From Massilia rhizosphaerae (GTDB lineage: Bacteria > Pseudomonadota > Gammaproteobacteria > Burkholderiales > Burkholderiaceae_D), in assembly GCF_016093545.1 (NCBI RefSeq), contig NZ_JADKYX010000002.1:372001-436000 (forward strand): a stretch of 64,000 nucleotides of DNA, in the 5' to 3' direction. How positions within the stretch are numbered: position 1 is the stretch's first letter; the number at the start of each line of letters is the position of its first letter. Below the pieces are notes generated by a model that did not search any database, was not told where the DNA came from, and worked only from the letters and a program-made list of their open reading frames with translations. The position numbers and the translations under genes were made by a program. Below are positions 1 to 9,346 of the stretch, in pieces.

Positions 1-1
1 C

Positions 2-769
2 GCGCTGGCGGTGCTCGCCAAGTACGACATCTACACGGCCCTCGTCGGCACCGGCTACGACGCGCTGCCGACCTGGGTCTCGTACTGGGCCAACGTCGAC
101 AAGGCGAACCCGTTGATCAGCATCGTCGACGTCAACCACGACGGCATCGTGCAGCTGGCCGAGATCGCGATCGACGGCGACGTGCTGACGCTCGCCACGC
201 CGGAGATCGCCGGCCTGCCGTACGTGATTTCCGGCCTCGTCGCGGCCGGCGGCCTGGCGGCGGCGCTGTCCACGGCGGACGGGCTGCTGCTGGCGATCTC
301 GAACGCGCTGTCGCACGACATCTACTTCAAGATCGTCGACCCGGGCGCGTCCACGCAGAAGCGCGTGACGATCTCCAAGCTGCTGCTGCTCGCCGTCGCC
401 TTCATCGCGGCCTACGTCGCGTCGCAGAAGCCGGCGGACATCCTGTCGCTCGTCGGCGCCGCGTTCTCGCTCGCGGGGTCGACCATGTTCCCGGCGCTGG
501 TGGCGGGCGTGTTCTGGAAGCGCGCCAATTTCACGGGCGCGATCGCGGGCATGGCGACGGGGTTCATCGTCTGCATCTACTACATGCTGCACACGAATCC
601 GATGCTGGGCGGGAGCCTGGACGCCGTCTGGTTCCACATCGCGCCCATCTCCGCCGGCGTGTTCGGCGTGCCGGCGGGGGCGCTGGCGCTCGTCGCGGTC
701 AGCCTGGCGACAAAGCCGCCGCCGCGCGAGAGCGGCGGGCTCGTGGCGCACATCCGGGCGCCGGAATGA
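2..769 (+). CDS. Sodium:solute symporter (SSS family), C-terminal part
   Basis: This is the 3' end of a sodium-coupled solute symporter; the N-terminus lies before the window. The visible 255 or so residues hold several hydrophobic segments, including GAAFSLAGSTMFPALVAGVF and an LAAALSTADGLLLAISNALS-type segment, both typical of SSS carriers of the acetate/VC_2705 type. A soluble insert carries the loop DVNHDGIVQLAE (positions 128-163), which fits the 12-residue EF-hand calcium loop with D, N, D, G and E at the expected places. The reading frame is open from base 2, and the GTG at 11 is internal. The substrate cannot be told from this fragment; a carboxylate is a family-based guess. Confidence 0.85.
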   Translation, partial: ALAVLAKYDIYTALVGTGYDALPTWVSYWANVDKANPLISIVDVNHDGIVQLAEIAIDGDVLTLATPEIAGLPYVISGLVAAGGLAAALSTADGLLLAISNALSHDIYFKIVDPGASTQKRVTISKLLLLAVAFIAAYVASQKPADILSLVGAAFSLAGSTMFPALVAGVFWKRANFTGAIAGMATGFIVCIYYMLHTNPMLGGSLDAVWFHIAPISAGVFGVPAGALALVAVSLATKPPPRESGGLVAHIRAPE

Positions 770-809
770 CGCCCCGGATGTCGAACCGGCGCGGTGGCGC
801 CGCCGGCTG

Positions 810-1394
810 TCAGTGGATCGAATCCGCCACGATGCCCCGCCGCTGCAGTTCGGCCATCAGGCGGCCGACTTCCTGCTCGACCGACGCTGCGGCGCTGTCG
901 AGCAGCACGTCGGGCGCTTCCGGCGCTTCGTAAGGCGACGTAATGCCGGTGAACTCCGGCAGCAGTCCCGCGCGCGCCTTGCGGTACAGGCCCTTGGGGT
1001 CGCGCGCCTCGCACACGGCGAGCGGGCAATCGCAATGGACTTCGATGAAATGCGGCGCCGGGATCAGCGCGCGGGCACGGGCGCGGTCGGCGCGCAGCGG
1101 GGAGATGACGGAGACGATCGCGATCTGGCCGGCCTCGTAATACAGGCGCGCCACTTCGCCGATGCGGCGGACGTTTTCGGAACGTTCGGGCAGCGAAAAG
1201 CCCAGGTCCGCGCACAGGCCGTGCCGGACCTTGTCGCCGTCCAGCACGAACACGCCGCAGCCGCGGTCGAACAGGGCGCGTTCGAGGGCCTGCGCCAGCG
1301 TCGTCTTGCCGGCGCCGGACAGCCCGGTGATCCAGACCACCGCGCCGTCGTGGCCGGCGCGGCGCCGCCGTTCCGCGGCACCGACGGGCGTCAT
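810..1394 (-). CDS. cysC: Adenylyl-sulfate kinase
   Basis: APS kinase phosphorylates adenosine 5'-phosphosulfate with ATP to give PAPS, for sulfate assimilation or sulfation. The 194-residue protein has the Walker A motif GLSGAGKT at residues 24-31, the LDGDKVRHGL segment that follows in CysC, and the late ARDPKGLYRKARAG segment. The length is normal. I chose the ATG at 1394 because it lies just 5 bases after the purM stop; the same frame stays open far upstream inside purM, which is only shadow. The gene is probably cotranscribed with purM. No cysD, cysN or cysH is in view, so its sulfur partners must be elsewhere. Confidence 0.92.
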   Translation of the reverse strand: MTPVGAAERRRRAGHDGAVVWITGLSGAGKTTLAQALERALFDRGCGVFVLDGDKVRHGLCADLGFSLPERSENVRRIGEVARLYYEAGQIAIVSVISPLRADRARARALIPAPHFIEVHCDCPLAVCEARDPKGLYRKARAGLLPEFTGITSPYEAPEAPDVLLDSAAASVEQEVGRLMAELQRRGIVADSIH

Positions 1395-1399
1395 GGGAT

Positions 1400-2443
1400 T
1401 TATTCGACGATGGTCTGCGCCTGGCCTTCGGCGCGGGCGCGGATCTCGCCGATGCGGTAGACGGTCTCGCCGGCCGCCTTCAGCTGGGCTTCGGCCGCGG
1501 CCGCGTTTTCCTTGGCCACGATCACCGTCATGCCGATGCCGCAGTTGAACACGCGGTGCATCTCGGCGTCCGCGACGCCGCCGTGCTGCTGCAGCCACTG
1601 GAACAGCGGCGGCAGGGTCCACGATTTGCTGTCGAGCACGGCCGTCAGGTTGTCGGCCAGCACGCGCGGGATATTTTCGACGAGGCCGCCGCCGGTGATG
1701 TGCACGAGGCCCTTCACTTCCATCGCCTGCATCAGCGCCAGCAGGGGCTTCACGTAGATGCGGGTCGGCTGCATCAGCGCGTCGGACAGCTTGCGGCCGT
1801 GGAAGTCCGCTTCCAGGTCCGGCTTCGACACCTCGATGATCTTGCGCACCAGCGAGTAGCCGTTCGAGTGGATGCCCGAGGAGGCCAGGCCCAGCACGAC
1901 GTCGCCCGGGGCGATCTTGGTGCCGTCGATGATCTGCGATTTTTCCACGGCGCCGACGGCGAAGCCGGCCAGGTCGTATTCGCCGTCCGGATACATGCTC
2001 GGCATCTCGGCCGTTTCGCCGCCGATCAGGGCGCAACCGGCCTGTTCGCACCCTAGAGCGATGCCTTTGACGACACTCGTCGCGGTCGGCACGTCCAATT
2101 TGCCGCAGGCGAAGTAATCGAGGAAGAACAGCGGCTCGGCGCCCTGCACGAGGATGTCGTTGACGCTCATGGCGACGAGGTCGATGCCGACCGTGTCGTG
2201 GCGATTCAGTTCGAACGCCAGTTTCAGCTTGGTGCCGACGCCGTCGGTGCCGGACACGAGGACCGGTTCCTTGTACTTTTTGCTGATCTCAAACAGCGCA
2301 CCGAAGCCGCCGATGCCGCCGAGCACGCCTTCGCGCATGGTGCGCTTGGCAAAAGGTTTGATCGCTTCGACCAGGGCGTCGCCGGCATCGATATCGACAC
2401 CGGCGTCGCGGTAGGAGAGAGAAACATTAGATGGTTGGCTCAT
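1400..2443 (-). CDS. purM: Phosphoribosylformylglycinamidine cyclo-ligase
   Basis: AIR synthetase closes the imidazole ring in de novo purine synthesis (FGAM to AIR, using ATP). The 347-residue product shows the family hallmarks [12 protein letters not shown] near the start, [13 protein letters not shown], the GGETAEMP loop, and [14 protein letters not shown] chose the ATG at 2443 (protein start [11 protein letters not shown]) over upstream in-frame codons because the family begins here. It diverges from the AI-2E-family transporter gene, with 146 bp between them, and is followed by cysC. Confidence 0.96.
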   Translation of the reverse strand: MSQPSNVSLSYRDAGVDIDAGDALVEAIKPFAKRTMREGVLGGIGGFGALFEISKKYKEPVLVSGTDGVGTKLKLAFELNRHDTVGIDLVAMSVNDILVQGAEPLFFLDYFACGKLDVPTATSVVKGIALGCEQAGCALIGGETAEMPSMYPDGEYDLAGFAVGAVEKSQIIDGTKIAPGDVVLGLASSGIHSNGYSLVRKIIEVSKPDLEADFHGRKLSDALMQPTRIYVKPLLALMQAMEVKGLVHITGGGLVENIPRVLADNLTAVLDSKSWTLPPLFQWLQQHGGVADAEMHRVFNCGIGMTVIVAKENAAAAEAQLKAAGETVYRIGEIRARAEGQAQTIVE

Positions 2444-2589
2444 GGTATTTGGCAGCGGAGGCGGTAAAATAGTAGGCGGTCGACAATGGCGCACCGGACA
2501 GTCCGGGCCGCCGGCAGTCAGTCGGTCAATCCATTATTTTATCAAAACGGCCTGCCGCGGCGTCGTTTTAACGGTCAGAACAACACTAC

Positions 2590-3672
2590 ATGCCTTTTTC
2601 CCTCAGCCCGGAGCAAAAACAATCGGCATTCTGGTTGGCACTCTGGCTGGCTTGTGGTGTGCTGTTGTACGCCCTCGGGCCCATCCTCACGCCGTTCATC
2701 GCGGCCGCCATCCTCGCGTATGCATTGAATGGCGCCGTCGACAAGCTGGAACGCGCGCGCCTCGGCACATTCCACCTTCCCCGCTCGCTCGCCGTCGTGG
2801 CCGTGATCCTCGCGTTCCTGGCGGCCGTGAGCGCCCTCGTCCTGATCGTCGTGCCGGTGCTGCGCACGGAACTGCCGCTGCTGCAGGCCCAGATCCCGGA
2901 CGCGCTGGCCCGCATCGACACCATGCTGTCGCCCAAGCTGGCGCAGCTGGGCATCCACGTCAAGCTGGACGGCGGCAGCCTGCGCACCGTCCTCACGCAG
3001 CAGATCATGACGTCCAGCGAGGAGATCTGGACGACGGTCCTCGCGTCGGCCCGCGTGGGCGGCAGCGCCCTGCTCGGCTGGATCGCCACGAGCGTCCTGA
3101 TCCCGGTCGTGCTGTTCTACCTGCTGCTGGACTGGCACCGGCTGCTGCTGCAACTGGAAAACGCCGTGCCGCGCCGCTGGGTGCGCCAGACGGTGGGCAT
3201 GGCCCAGGAAGTCAACGCGCTGCTGGCCCAGTACCTGCGCGGGCAACTGCTCGTGATGCTCGTGCTGGCCCTGTACTACTCGGCGGCGCTGGCGCTGGCC
3301 GGCTTCGACGTGGCGCTGCCGGTCGGCATATTGACGGGGCTGCTCGTCTTCATTCCCTATCTGGGCTACGGGCTGGGCCTGGTGCTGGCGCTGACCGCGG
3401 CCGTGCTGCAGTTTTCCGACTGGAGCGGCGTCATCGCCGTGGCCGTGATCTATGGCGCCGGGCAGGTCATCGAAGGGTTTTTCCTCACGCCGCGCCTCGT
3501 GGGCGAGCGCATCGGGCTCAATCCGCTGGCGGTGATCTTCGCGCTGCTGGCGTTCGGCCAGTTGTTCGGTTTCGTGGGTGTGTTGCTGGCGCTGCCCGCG
3601 TCGGCGGTGCTGATGGTGGCTTTCCGCCACCTGAAACGCCACTATCTGCGCAGCAGCTTTTATAATGCCTAG
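2590..3672 (+). CDS. AI-2E family transporter (PerM-like membrane protein)
   Basis: A 360-residue polytopic inner-membrane protein of the AI-2E transporter/PerM family. Hydrophobic segments run along most of its length, with a longer soluble stretch around residues 85-150 and the typical C-terminal pattern IPYLGYGLGLVLAL followed by ALPASAVLMVAF. Members are annotated as exporters of AI-2 or as Na+/H+ antiporters, and the true substrate here is unknown. Divergent from purM and directly upstream of hda, an arrangement seen in many Burkholderiales. Its last codons overlap a TATAAT hexamer at 3661-3666 that could be part of an extra promoter for hda, although I see no good -35 element. Confidence 0.88.
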   Translation: MPFSLSPEQKQSAFWLALWLACGVLLYALGPILTPFIAAAILAYALNGAVDKLERARLGTFHLPRSLAVVAVILAFLAAVSALVLIVVPVLRTELPLLQAQIPDALARIDTMLSPKLAQLGIHVKLDGGSLRTVLTQQIMTSSEEIWTTVLASARVGGSALLGWIATSVLIPVVLFYLLLDWHRLLLQLENAVPRRWVRQTVGMAQEVNALLAQYLRGQLLVMLVLALYYSAALALAGFDVALPVGILTGLLVFIPYLGYGLGLVLALTAAVLQFSDWSGVIAVAVIYGAGQVIEGFFLTPRLVGERIGLNPLAVIFALLAFGQLFGFVGVLLALPASAVLMVAFRHLKRHYLRSSFYNA

Positions 3673-3705
3673 TTCAACCGCACACGACATGATGAGAACC
3701 GAGCC

Positions 3706-4398
3706 ATGAAACAGCTGGTGCTCGATTTGGGCGCCGAACCGGCGCAAAGCCTCGACACCTTCCAGATAGGCGAAAATGCCGAAATGGCGCATTTGATGCA
3801 CCAGTTCGCCCAGCGCGCGTCGCGCGAGCATTTCTGCTATCTGTGGGGAGAGACGGGCGCCGGCAAGACGCATTTGCTGCAGGGGCTCGCCGCGACCGAG
3901 GGCGCGCGCTACATCGCGGCCGGCGCCGGGCCGGAGGCATTCGTATTGACGCCAGACGTCAGCCTGTACCTCGTCGACGACGTCGACCAGCTGTGTCCCC
4001 AGCGCCAGATCGACGCCTTCGCCCTGTTCAACCAGGTGCGCGAACACGGCGCCTACATGGTGTGCACGGGGCCGGTGCCGCCGGCCGTGCTGCCCGTGCG
4101 CGAAGACCTGCGCACGCGCATGGGCTGGGGTCTCGTGTACCAGATCCACGGCCTGTCCGACGACCAGAAGATCGCCGCCCTCACGCAGGCCGCCGAGGCC
4201 CGCGGTTTGACGCTGTCCGCCAGCGTGTTACCCTATCTGCTGTCCCATTTCAAGCGCGACATGCGCTCCCTGTCGACCATGCTGGATGCCCTCGACCAGT
4301 ATTCGCTCGAGACCCAGCGTCCGGTCACGGTGCCGCTGCTGCGCGATTTATTGCTTCAGGGAAATACCGGCAGTCCACACTCCGAACCGAAAGAATGA
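3706..4398 (+). CDS. hda: DnaA regulatory inactivator Hda
   Basis: Hda is a DnaA-like AAA+ protein that, bound to the DNA-loaded beta clamp, stimulates hydrolysis of DnaA-ATP and so limits re-initiation of replication. The 230-residue protein has QLVLDL at residues 3-8, fitting the clamp-binding motif, and Walker A GETGAGKT at 48-55. It lacks DnaA's C-terminal DNA-binding domain, as expected. Its stop overlaps the start of the HAD gene (ATGA at 4395-4398), so the two are probably translationally coupled. Confidence 0.92.
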   Translation: MKQLVLDLGAEPAQSLDTFQIGENAEMAHLMHQFAQRASREHFCYLWGETGAGKTHLLQGLAATEGARYIAAGAGPEAFVLTPDVSLYLVDDVDQLCPQRQIDAFALFNQVREHGAYMVCTGPVPPAVLPVREDLRTRMGWGLVYQIHGLSDDQKIAALTQAAEARGLTLSASVLPYLLSHFKRDMRSLSTMLDALDQYSLETQRPVTVPLLRDLLLQGNTGSPHSEPKE

Positions 4399-5069
4399 AC
4401 GACCTCGCGCTGTTTGACCTCGACCACACCCTCCTGCCGATCGATTCCGACTACGAATGGGGCCAGTTCCTCGTGCGCCAAGGCGTCGTCGACGCTAGCG
4501 AACACCAGCGCCGCAACGACGCCTTCTTCGCGCAATACAACGCCGGCACGCTGGACCCGGTCGAATACCTCGAATTCGCCCTCGGCACCCTCGCCCGCTT
4601 CGATCCCGCCCACCTGAAGAACCTGCAGGCGCAGTACATGCGCGACGTGGTCAAGCCGAGCATCCGTCCGAAGGCCCAGGACCTCGTGCGCAAGCACCAG
4701 GACGCGGGCGACCTGGTGGCGATCATCACCGCGACCAACGCGTTCGTCACCGCGCCGATCGCGCGCGAATTCGGCGTGGAACACCTGATCGCCGCGCGCC
4801 CCGAACTGGACGAGCGCGGCCACCCGACCGGCAAGCTGGCCGGCACGCCCACGCAGGGCCACGGCAAGGTGACGCACATGCACGCATGGCTGGAAGGCCT
4901 GGGCCGCCCGTTCGACAGCTTCGGGCGCAGCTGGTTCTACAGCGATTCGCACAACGATATCCCGCTGCTGTCGGTCGTCTCGCACCCCGTGGCGACCAAT
5001 CCGAGCGACAAACTGAACCAACACGCAACCGCCCTCGGCTGGACTTTACTGCACCTCTTCAATGATTAA
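4395..5069 (+). CDS. HAD-IB family hydrolase (SerB-like phosphatase)
   Basis: A 224-residue haloacid-dehalogenase phosphatase. Motif I is FDLDHTL (D8 and D10), motif II lies in VAIITATNAF, and motif III/IV in WFYSDSHNDIPLL. The order and spacing match the HAD-IB subfamily that includes phosphoserine phosphatase and related small-molecule phosphatases; the substrate cannot be read from sequence. The ATG at 4395 overlaps the hda stop by 4 bases, and the gene's end overlaps pcnB by 8 bases, so it sits in a translationally coupled chain between replication control and RNA polyadenylation genes. Confidence 0.9.
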   Translation: MNDLALFDLDHTLLPIDSDYEWGQFLVRQGVVDASEHQRRNDAFFAQYNAGTLDPVEYLEFALGTLARFDPAHLKNLQAQYMRDVVKPSIRPKAQDLVRKHQDAGDLVAIITATNAFVTAPIAREFGVEHLIAARPELDERGHPTGKLAGTPTQGHGKVTHMHAWLEGLGRPFDSFGRSWFYSDSHNDIPLLSVVSHPVATNPSDKLNQHATALGWTLLHLFND

Positions 5070-6450
5070 AAAATTCATCCGTAAGATCCTGGGCGTCAAG
5101 GACGAGCGCGACCCGACCGAACCCGTCATCCTCGGGCCGGAACAGCACGGCATCGATCCCAAGCTCGTGTCGAACAACGCGGTGCGCGTCACGCAGACGC
5201 TGCAGGAGGCCGGTTTCCAGGCCTTCGTCGTCGGCGGCGCCGTGCGCGACCTGCTGCTGGGGGTGAAGCCGAAAGACTTCGACATCGCCACCAACGCGAC
5301 GCCCGAGGAAGTCAAGAAGCTGTTCCGGCGCGCCTTCATCATCGGCCGCCGCTTCCAGATCGTGCACGTGATGTTCGGCCAGGACCTGCTCGAGGTGACC
5401 ACGTTCCGCGGCAAGGGCAGCGACAACGCGCCGAAGGACGAACATGGCCGCGTCCTGCGCGACAACAACTTCGGTCCGCAGCACGAAGACGCCGAGCGGC
5501 GCGACTTCACCATCAACGCCATGTACTACGACCCGGCCACGCAGTCGGTGCTCGACTACCACGGCGGCATCGAGGACATTCGCGCCAAGGTCCTGCGCAT
5601 CATCGGCCAGCCGGAAGCGCGCTACCGCGAAGACCCGGTCCGGATGCTGCGCGTCGTGCGCTTCGCCGCGAAGCTCGGATTCACGATCGAACCGGCCACG
5701 CGCGCGCCGATCCCCGTGATGGCCCCGTTGATCAACAACGTGCCGGCCGCGCGCGTGTTCGACGAAATGCTCAAGCTCCTGATGAGCGGCCAGGCGCTGG
5801 CCTGCCTGAAGGAGCTGCGTTCGTCCGGCCTGCACCACGGCCTGCTGCCGCTGCTCGACGTCGTGCTGGAGCAGCCGATCGGCATGAAGTTCGTCACCCT
5901 GGCGCTGGAATCGACCGACACGCGCGTCAAGGCCGGCAAGGGCGTGTCGCCGGGCTTCCTGTTCGCGTCGCTGCTGTGGCACCAGGTGCTGGAAAAGTGG
6001 AACGCCTACCGCGCGTCCGGCGAGTCGCCGATCCCCGCGCTGCACCTGGCGGCCGACGACGTCCTCGACAACCAGACGGACAACCTGGCCCTGCAACGCC
6101 GCATCGCCACCGACATGCGCGACATCTGGGCCATGCAGCCGCGCTTCGAACGCCGCAACGGCAAATCGCCGTACAAGCTCCTCGAGCACCCGCGCTTCCG
6201 CGCCGGCTTCGACTTCCTGCTGCTGCGCTGCGAATCCGGCGAGCTCGATGCGGAGATCGGCAACTGGTGGGCGACGTTCTACGCCGGCGACGTCGCCGAA
6301 CGCGAACGCCTGGTCAATTCGGCGCGCGACACGCAGCCGGCCGGTCCGAAGAAGCGCCCGCGCCGCCGCGGCCCGCGCCGCGCGGAAAGCGAAGGCGCCG
6401 GCGCACCGGCCGAAGCGGGGTCGAACGCCCAGGCCGCGGGCGGCGAATGA
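5062..6450 (+). CDS. pcnB: Poly(A) polymerase I
   Basis: PcnB adds 3' poly(A) tails that promote RNA decay. The 462-residue protein carries the class II nucleotidyltransferase signature: GGAVRD at 58-63 and KDFDIAT with DFD at 72-74, then RRDFTINAMYYDP and the RYREDPVRMLRVVRFAAKLG segment that follows in this family. The last 30 or so residues are basic then Gly/Ala-rich (RRRGPRR and onwards), a common PcnB tail thought to bind RNA. tRNA nucleotidyltransferase is excluded by length and by this tail. It overlaps the HAD gene (8 bases) and folK (4 bases). Confidence 0.94.
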   Translation: MIKKFIRKILGVKDERDPTEPVILGPEQHGIDPKLVSNNAVRVTQTLQEAGFQAFVVGGAVRDLLLGVKPKDFDIATNATPEEVKKLFRRAFIIGRRFQIVHVMFGQDLLEVTTFRGKGSDNAPKDEHGRVLRDNNFGPQHEDAERRDFTINAMYYDPATQSVLDYHGGIEDIRAKVLRIIGQPEARYREDPVRMLRVVRFAAKLGFTIEPATRAPIPVMAPLINNVPAARVFDEMLKLLMSGQALACLKELRSSGLHHGLLPLLDVVLEQPIGMKFVTLALESTDTRVKAGKGVSPGFLFASLLWHQVLEKWNAYRASGESPIPALHLAADDVLDNQTDNLALQRRIATDMRDIWAMQPRFERRNGKSPYKLLEHPRFRAGFDFLLLRCESGELDAEIGNWWATFYAGDVAERERLVNSARDTQPAGPKKRPRRRGPRRAESEGAGAPAEAGSNAQAAGGE

Positions 6451-6935
6451 TCGCCTGGGTCGGCATCGGCGCCAACTTGGGCGACGCGCGCGCGAACGTC
6501 CTGGACGCCATCGACCGCCTGGGCCGCCTGCCCGACGCCAAGCTGCTGCAAACGTCGTCGCTGTACCGCACGGCCCCCATCGATTCGTCCGGCGACGACT
6601 ACGTCAACGCCGTCGCCGCGCTGGAGACGGACCTCGACGCCCACGCCCTGCTGCAAGCGCTGTTCGCCATCGAACAGGCGCACGGCCGCGAGCGGCCCTA
6701 CCGCAACGCGCCGCGCACGCTCGATCTCGACCTGCTGCTGATTGGCGACCAGGTCATCGACGACGCGCCGGCCCTGATCGTGCCGCACCCGCGCATGCAC
6801 GAGCGCGCGTTCGTGCTGGCGCCGCTGGCCGAAGTGGCGTCCACCTTGGCGCCCGGCCTCGTCATCCCCGGCCGCGGGCCGGTCGCTGCGCTGCTCGCGG
6901 GCGTCGCCGACCAGGCCATCGGCCGGCTCGCCTGA
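6447..6935 (+). CDS. folK: 2-amino-4-hydroxy-6-hydroxymethyldihydropteridine pyrophosphokinase
   Basis: HPPK transfers pyrophosphate from ATP to the pterin in folate synthesis. The 162-residue protein shows AWVGIGANLGD at the start, YVNAVAALET, and the signature RTLDLDLLLIGD (around residue 90), followed by VPHPRMHERAFVLAPLAE. The start is the ATG at 6447, overlapping the pcnB stop as ATGA. In many Burkholderiales folK is followed within a gene or two by panB; here panB lies 3.8 kb away, beyond two minus-strand transport genes. Confidence 0.95.
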   Translation: MIAWVGIGANLGDARANVLDAIDRLGRLPDAKLLQTSSLYRTAPIDSSGDDYVNAVAALETDLDAHALLQALFAIEQAHGRERPYRNAPRTLDLDLLLIGDQVIDDAPALIVPHPRMHERAFVLAPLAEVASTLAPGLVIPGRGPVAALLAGVADQAIGRLA

Positions 6936-6959
6936 ACCTCGTCCAGGGCGGCGGCGCCG

Positions 6960-9140
6960 TTACAGCTGCACTTCCAGTCCCACGCGCAGGATGGCGCTGA
7001 ACGGATAGACGGACGTGCTGCGCAAGCCGCCGAATGCGTCGTCGTAGCGCGTCACCTCGGTGGCGGGTTCGGCCAGCAGGTTCACGGCGGTCACGCGCAG
7101 CTGCATCTTCGGCGTCAGCTTCCACAGCGCGTACAGGTCCAGTTCGCGCTTGACGGTCGAATACGTGCTCGTGGTCTGCGAAATGCGCTGGGGTCCGCCG
7201 CTGCGGAAGGTGAAGTTCGCGCCGCCGCTGAGGGTGGCGCCGAAGTGGTCATCGAAACCGACGTTGGCCGTCAACGGCGTCTGTCCGGCCAGGCGGTTGT
7301 CCGGGCCGGGCACGTTGCTCACGCTGGACCAGTTGCGCGTCACGTTCATGTGCAGGTCGATATTGCCGCCGCGGGCGTACAGGGCACGCAGCGGGAACTT
7401 GGCGTCGAACTCGACGCCGCGCGTGCGCGCGCTGCCGTCGTTCACGGGCACGGTCGTCCAGCGGCCCTGCGCGAGGCGGGTGTCGTCGTGGATGATGTCG
7501 CCGATCCGGCGCGCATACACGGACAGGCTCGCCTGCTCGCCGTGGCGGCCGTAGTGTTCCAGGGCGACGTCGATGCCCGAGGCCTGTTCCGGTTTCAGCG
7601 CCGGATTGCCGGAGACATCGGGCGTGACCTCGGTGTTGTTCAGCGAGCGGGTCACGCGCGGCATCAAACGCTCCAGGTCGACCCCGCGATAGGTGCGCGA
7701 CAAGGCGATCCGCAGCTGATCCTGCTTGCTGTCGTTCAGCTTCCACAGGCTCTGCAAGATCGGGCTCAGCATGTTGGCATCGTTGCGGATGGCGCTGAAA
7801 TCGCTGCCCGCGCTGCGGGTGCGCAGCGTCTCCCAGCGCAAGCCCAGATACGTCGACAAGCGCGGCGTCACGGCATATTCGTCCTGCGCGTACAACGCCA
7901 GGCGATGCAGCGTGGCGTTGTACTGCCGGTCGTCGCGCACCGGGGTGCCGGCCAGACCTTGCAGTTCGAGGGAATCGCGGCCGACGTCGGTGGACTGACG
8001 CGCCGCATCCCAGCCGGCACTGAACTCGTGGCCGGTCGTCCAGGACACGCTGTACTTGCCCGTCAGCGTGACGCCGCGGCCGTCCGTATCGTTGTGCACG
8101 TCGCGGTCCAGCGTCCGGCGTTCGGCCTCGTCGTAGCCGGCCTCGTGCTGTCGGTTGCGCACGCGATTGGCGTTCAAGCCGACTTTCGCTTCCAGCTTTT
8201 CGTCTTGGCCCAGCTTGTGCATCCAGTTCAAGTCGGTGCGCAGCTGGCTGCGATGGTCGTCGGGCCAGGTGCGGTCGTTCGGGTAGTCGGGCAGGTCACC
8301 CAGCGTCGCGCTCCAGTGGCCTTCGGTCCGGCTGTCCGAGCGCTGCACGCGTACGAAGGACTGCGAGCTGAGCGTGTCGCCATTGGACAATGTCCAGTTC
8401 ACACGCGGCGTCAGCGACAGCGCGCGGAATCCGCCGTTGTTCTGGCGTACCGCCCTGCGCTGCAATACCGGCCGGCCGGCGCTGTCCCAGCCTTCCTCTA
8501 CCTGGTCGTAAGCCTGCTCGAAACTGCCCTTGCGCACATCCATCGCCAGCGAATACGACATGTCCTTGCGCTTGTCGCCGATCTGCAGCGAGGCGCTCGG
8601 CGAGAAGAACACGTTGGAATGCTCGGCCTGCATCTTCAGATCGCGCTGTCCCTTCCTTGCCTTGCGCTTGAGGATGATGTTGATGGTGCCGGCGATCGAT
8701 TGCGCACTCAGGTCGGCAGTGGCCACGCGCAGGATTTCGATTTTTTCCACCAGTTCCGGCGCTAGCGAGTCGACCGAGAAGCCGTTCGGCGCTGGTTCGC
8801 CGTTGAGCAGGATCTGCGTATAGCCGTTGCCCAGGCCGCGCATGCGGATCTCGCCGCCCCGTCCGGGGCCGCCGCCACTGACCGAAATACCCGGCTGGCG
8901 CCTGAGCACATCGGCCACGGTGCTGTCGCCGTACTTCTTCAATTCTTCCTGCGTCACCACGATCCTGGTCGAGGTGTCCTCGCGTCGCGCGTCGTATTGG
9001 TCGACTGAGCCGTGCACCTCCACCTTGGCCTGCGGAACCGGTTCGGCGTCGGTGGCGTGGGCAGGGAGGGCGGCATGCAGGGATAGCGCCAGGACGGCCA
9101 AACGGGAAACTGCAAGCTGCTGGGGGCGGAAAATGGTCAT
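6960..9140 (-). CDS. TonB-dependent outer-membrane receptor
   Basis: A 726-residue TonB-dependent receptor. A signal peptide of about 29 residues ends at ALPAHA. The plug domain follows (IVVTQEELKKYGDSTVADVL, then QPGISVSGGG and a RMRGLGNGYTQILLNGE segment), and after it a beta barrel of about 500 residues. There is no N-terminal STN signalling domain. The C-terminus ends VGLEVQL rather than in the usual aromatic residue. Such receptors import siderophores, vitamin B12 or glycans; there is no substrate gene beside it. It runs convergently into folK, 24 bp away, with no clear terminator between. Confidence 0.93.
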   Translation of the reverse strand: MTIFRPQQLAVSRLAVLALSLHAALPAHATDAEPVPQAKVEVHGSVDQYDARREDTSTRIVVTQEELKKYGDSTVADVLRRQPGISVSGGGPGRGGEIRMRGLGNGYTQILLNGEPAPNGFSVDSLAPELVEKIEILRVATADLSAQSIAGTINIILKRKARKGQRDLKMQAEHSNVFFSPSASLQIGDKRKDMSYSLAMDVRKGSFEQAYDQVEEGWDSAGRPVLQRRAVRQNNGGFRALSLTPRVNWTLSNGDTLSSQSFVRVQRSDSRTEGHWSATLGDLPDYPNDRTWPDDHRSQLRTDLNWMHKLGQDEKLEAKVGLNANRVRNRQHEAGYDEAERRTLDRDVHNDTDGRGVTLTGKYSVSWTTGHEFSAGWDAARQSTDVGRDSLELQGLAGTPVRDDRQYNATLHRLALYAQDEYAVTPRLSTYLGLRWETLRTRSAGSDFSAIRNDANMLSPILQSLWKLNDSKQDQLRIALSRTYRGVDLERLMPRVTRSLNNTEVTPDVSGNPALKPEQASGIDVALEHYGRHGEQASLSVYARRIGDIIHDDTRLAQGRWTTVPVNDGSARTRGVEFDAKFPLRALYARGGNIDLHMNVTRNWSSVSNVPGPDNRLAGQTPLTANVGFDDHFGATLSGGANFTFRSGGPQRISQTTSTYSTVKRELDLYALWKLTPKMQLRVTAVNLLAEPATEVTRYDDAFGGLRSTSVYPFSAILRVGLEVQL

Positions 9141-9346
9141 GGGTCAGTGCAAGTGATCGATAACAGTCCTTATTGAACAAATCCTAACATGAAAAAACCG
9201 CACAGAAGCAACATTTCTTCCGTTTAAGCGCAATTAAATTACCATTCAAAGGCATTTAATTTGGCGTGGCATGAGTGCTCACGGCGCATTGCACCATCAA
9301 AGGACGGAACGGCGCCAGGTCGAGGGCTTCTGCGCCGCGGACCGAC
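9141..9346. other. AT-richer gap upstream of the TonB receptor
   Basis: 206 bp between the anion-transporter stop and the receptor start. It is distinctly richer in A+T than the surroundings (around 9170-9260) and must hold the receptor promoter. I see no convincing Fur box, terminator hairpin or small gene in it. Confidence 0.4.

Noticed and set aside
1395..2051. Long N-terminal extension of cysC in frame
   Set aside because: It lies wholly inside purM in another frame and is Arg-rich; the normal APS kinase begins at 1394.
3661..3666. TATAAT before hda as a firm promoter
   Set aside because: No acceptable -35 element at 16-18 bp; noted only as possible.
6936..6959. Terminator between folK and the TonB receptor
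   Set aside because: GC-rich, but no stem followed by a T-run on either strand.
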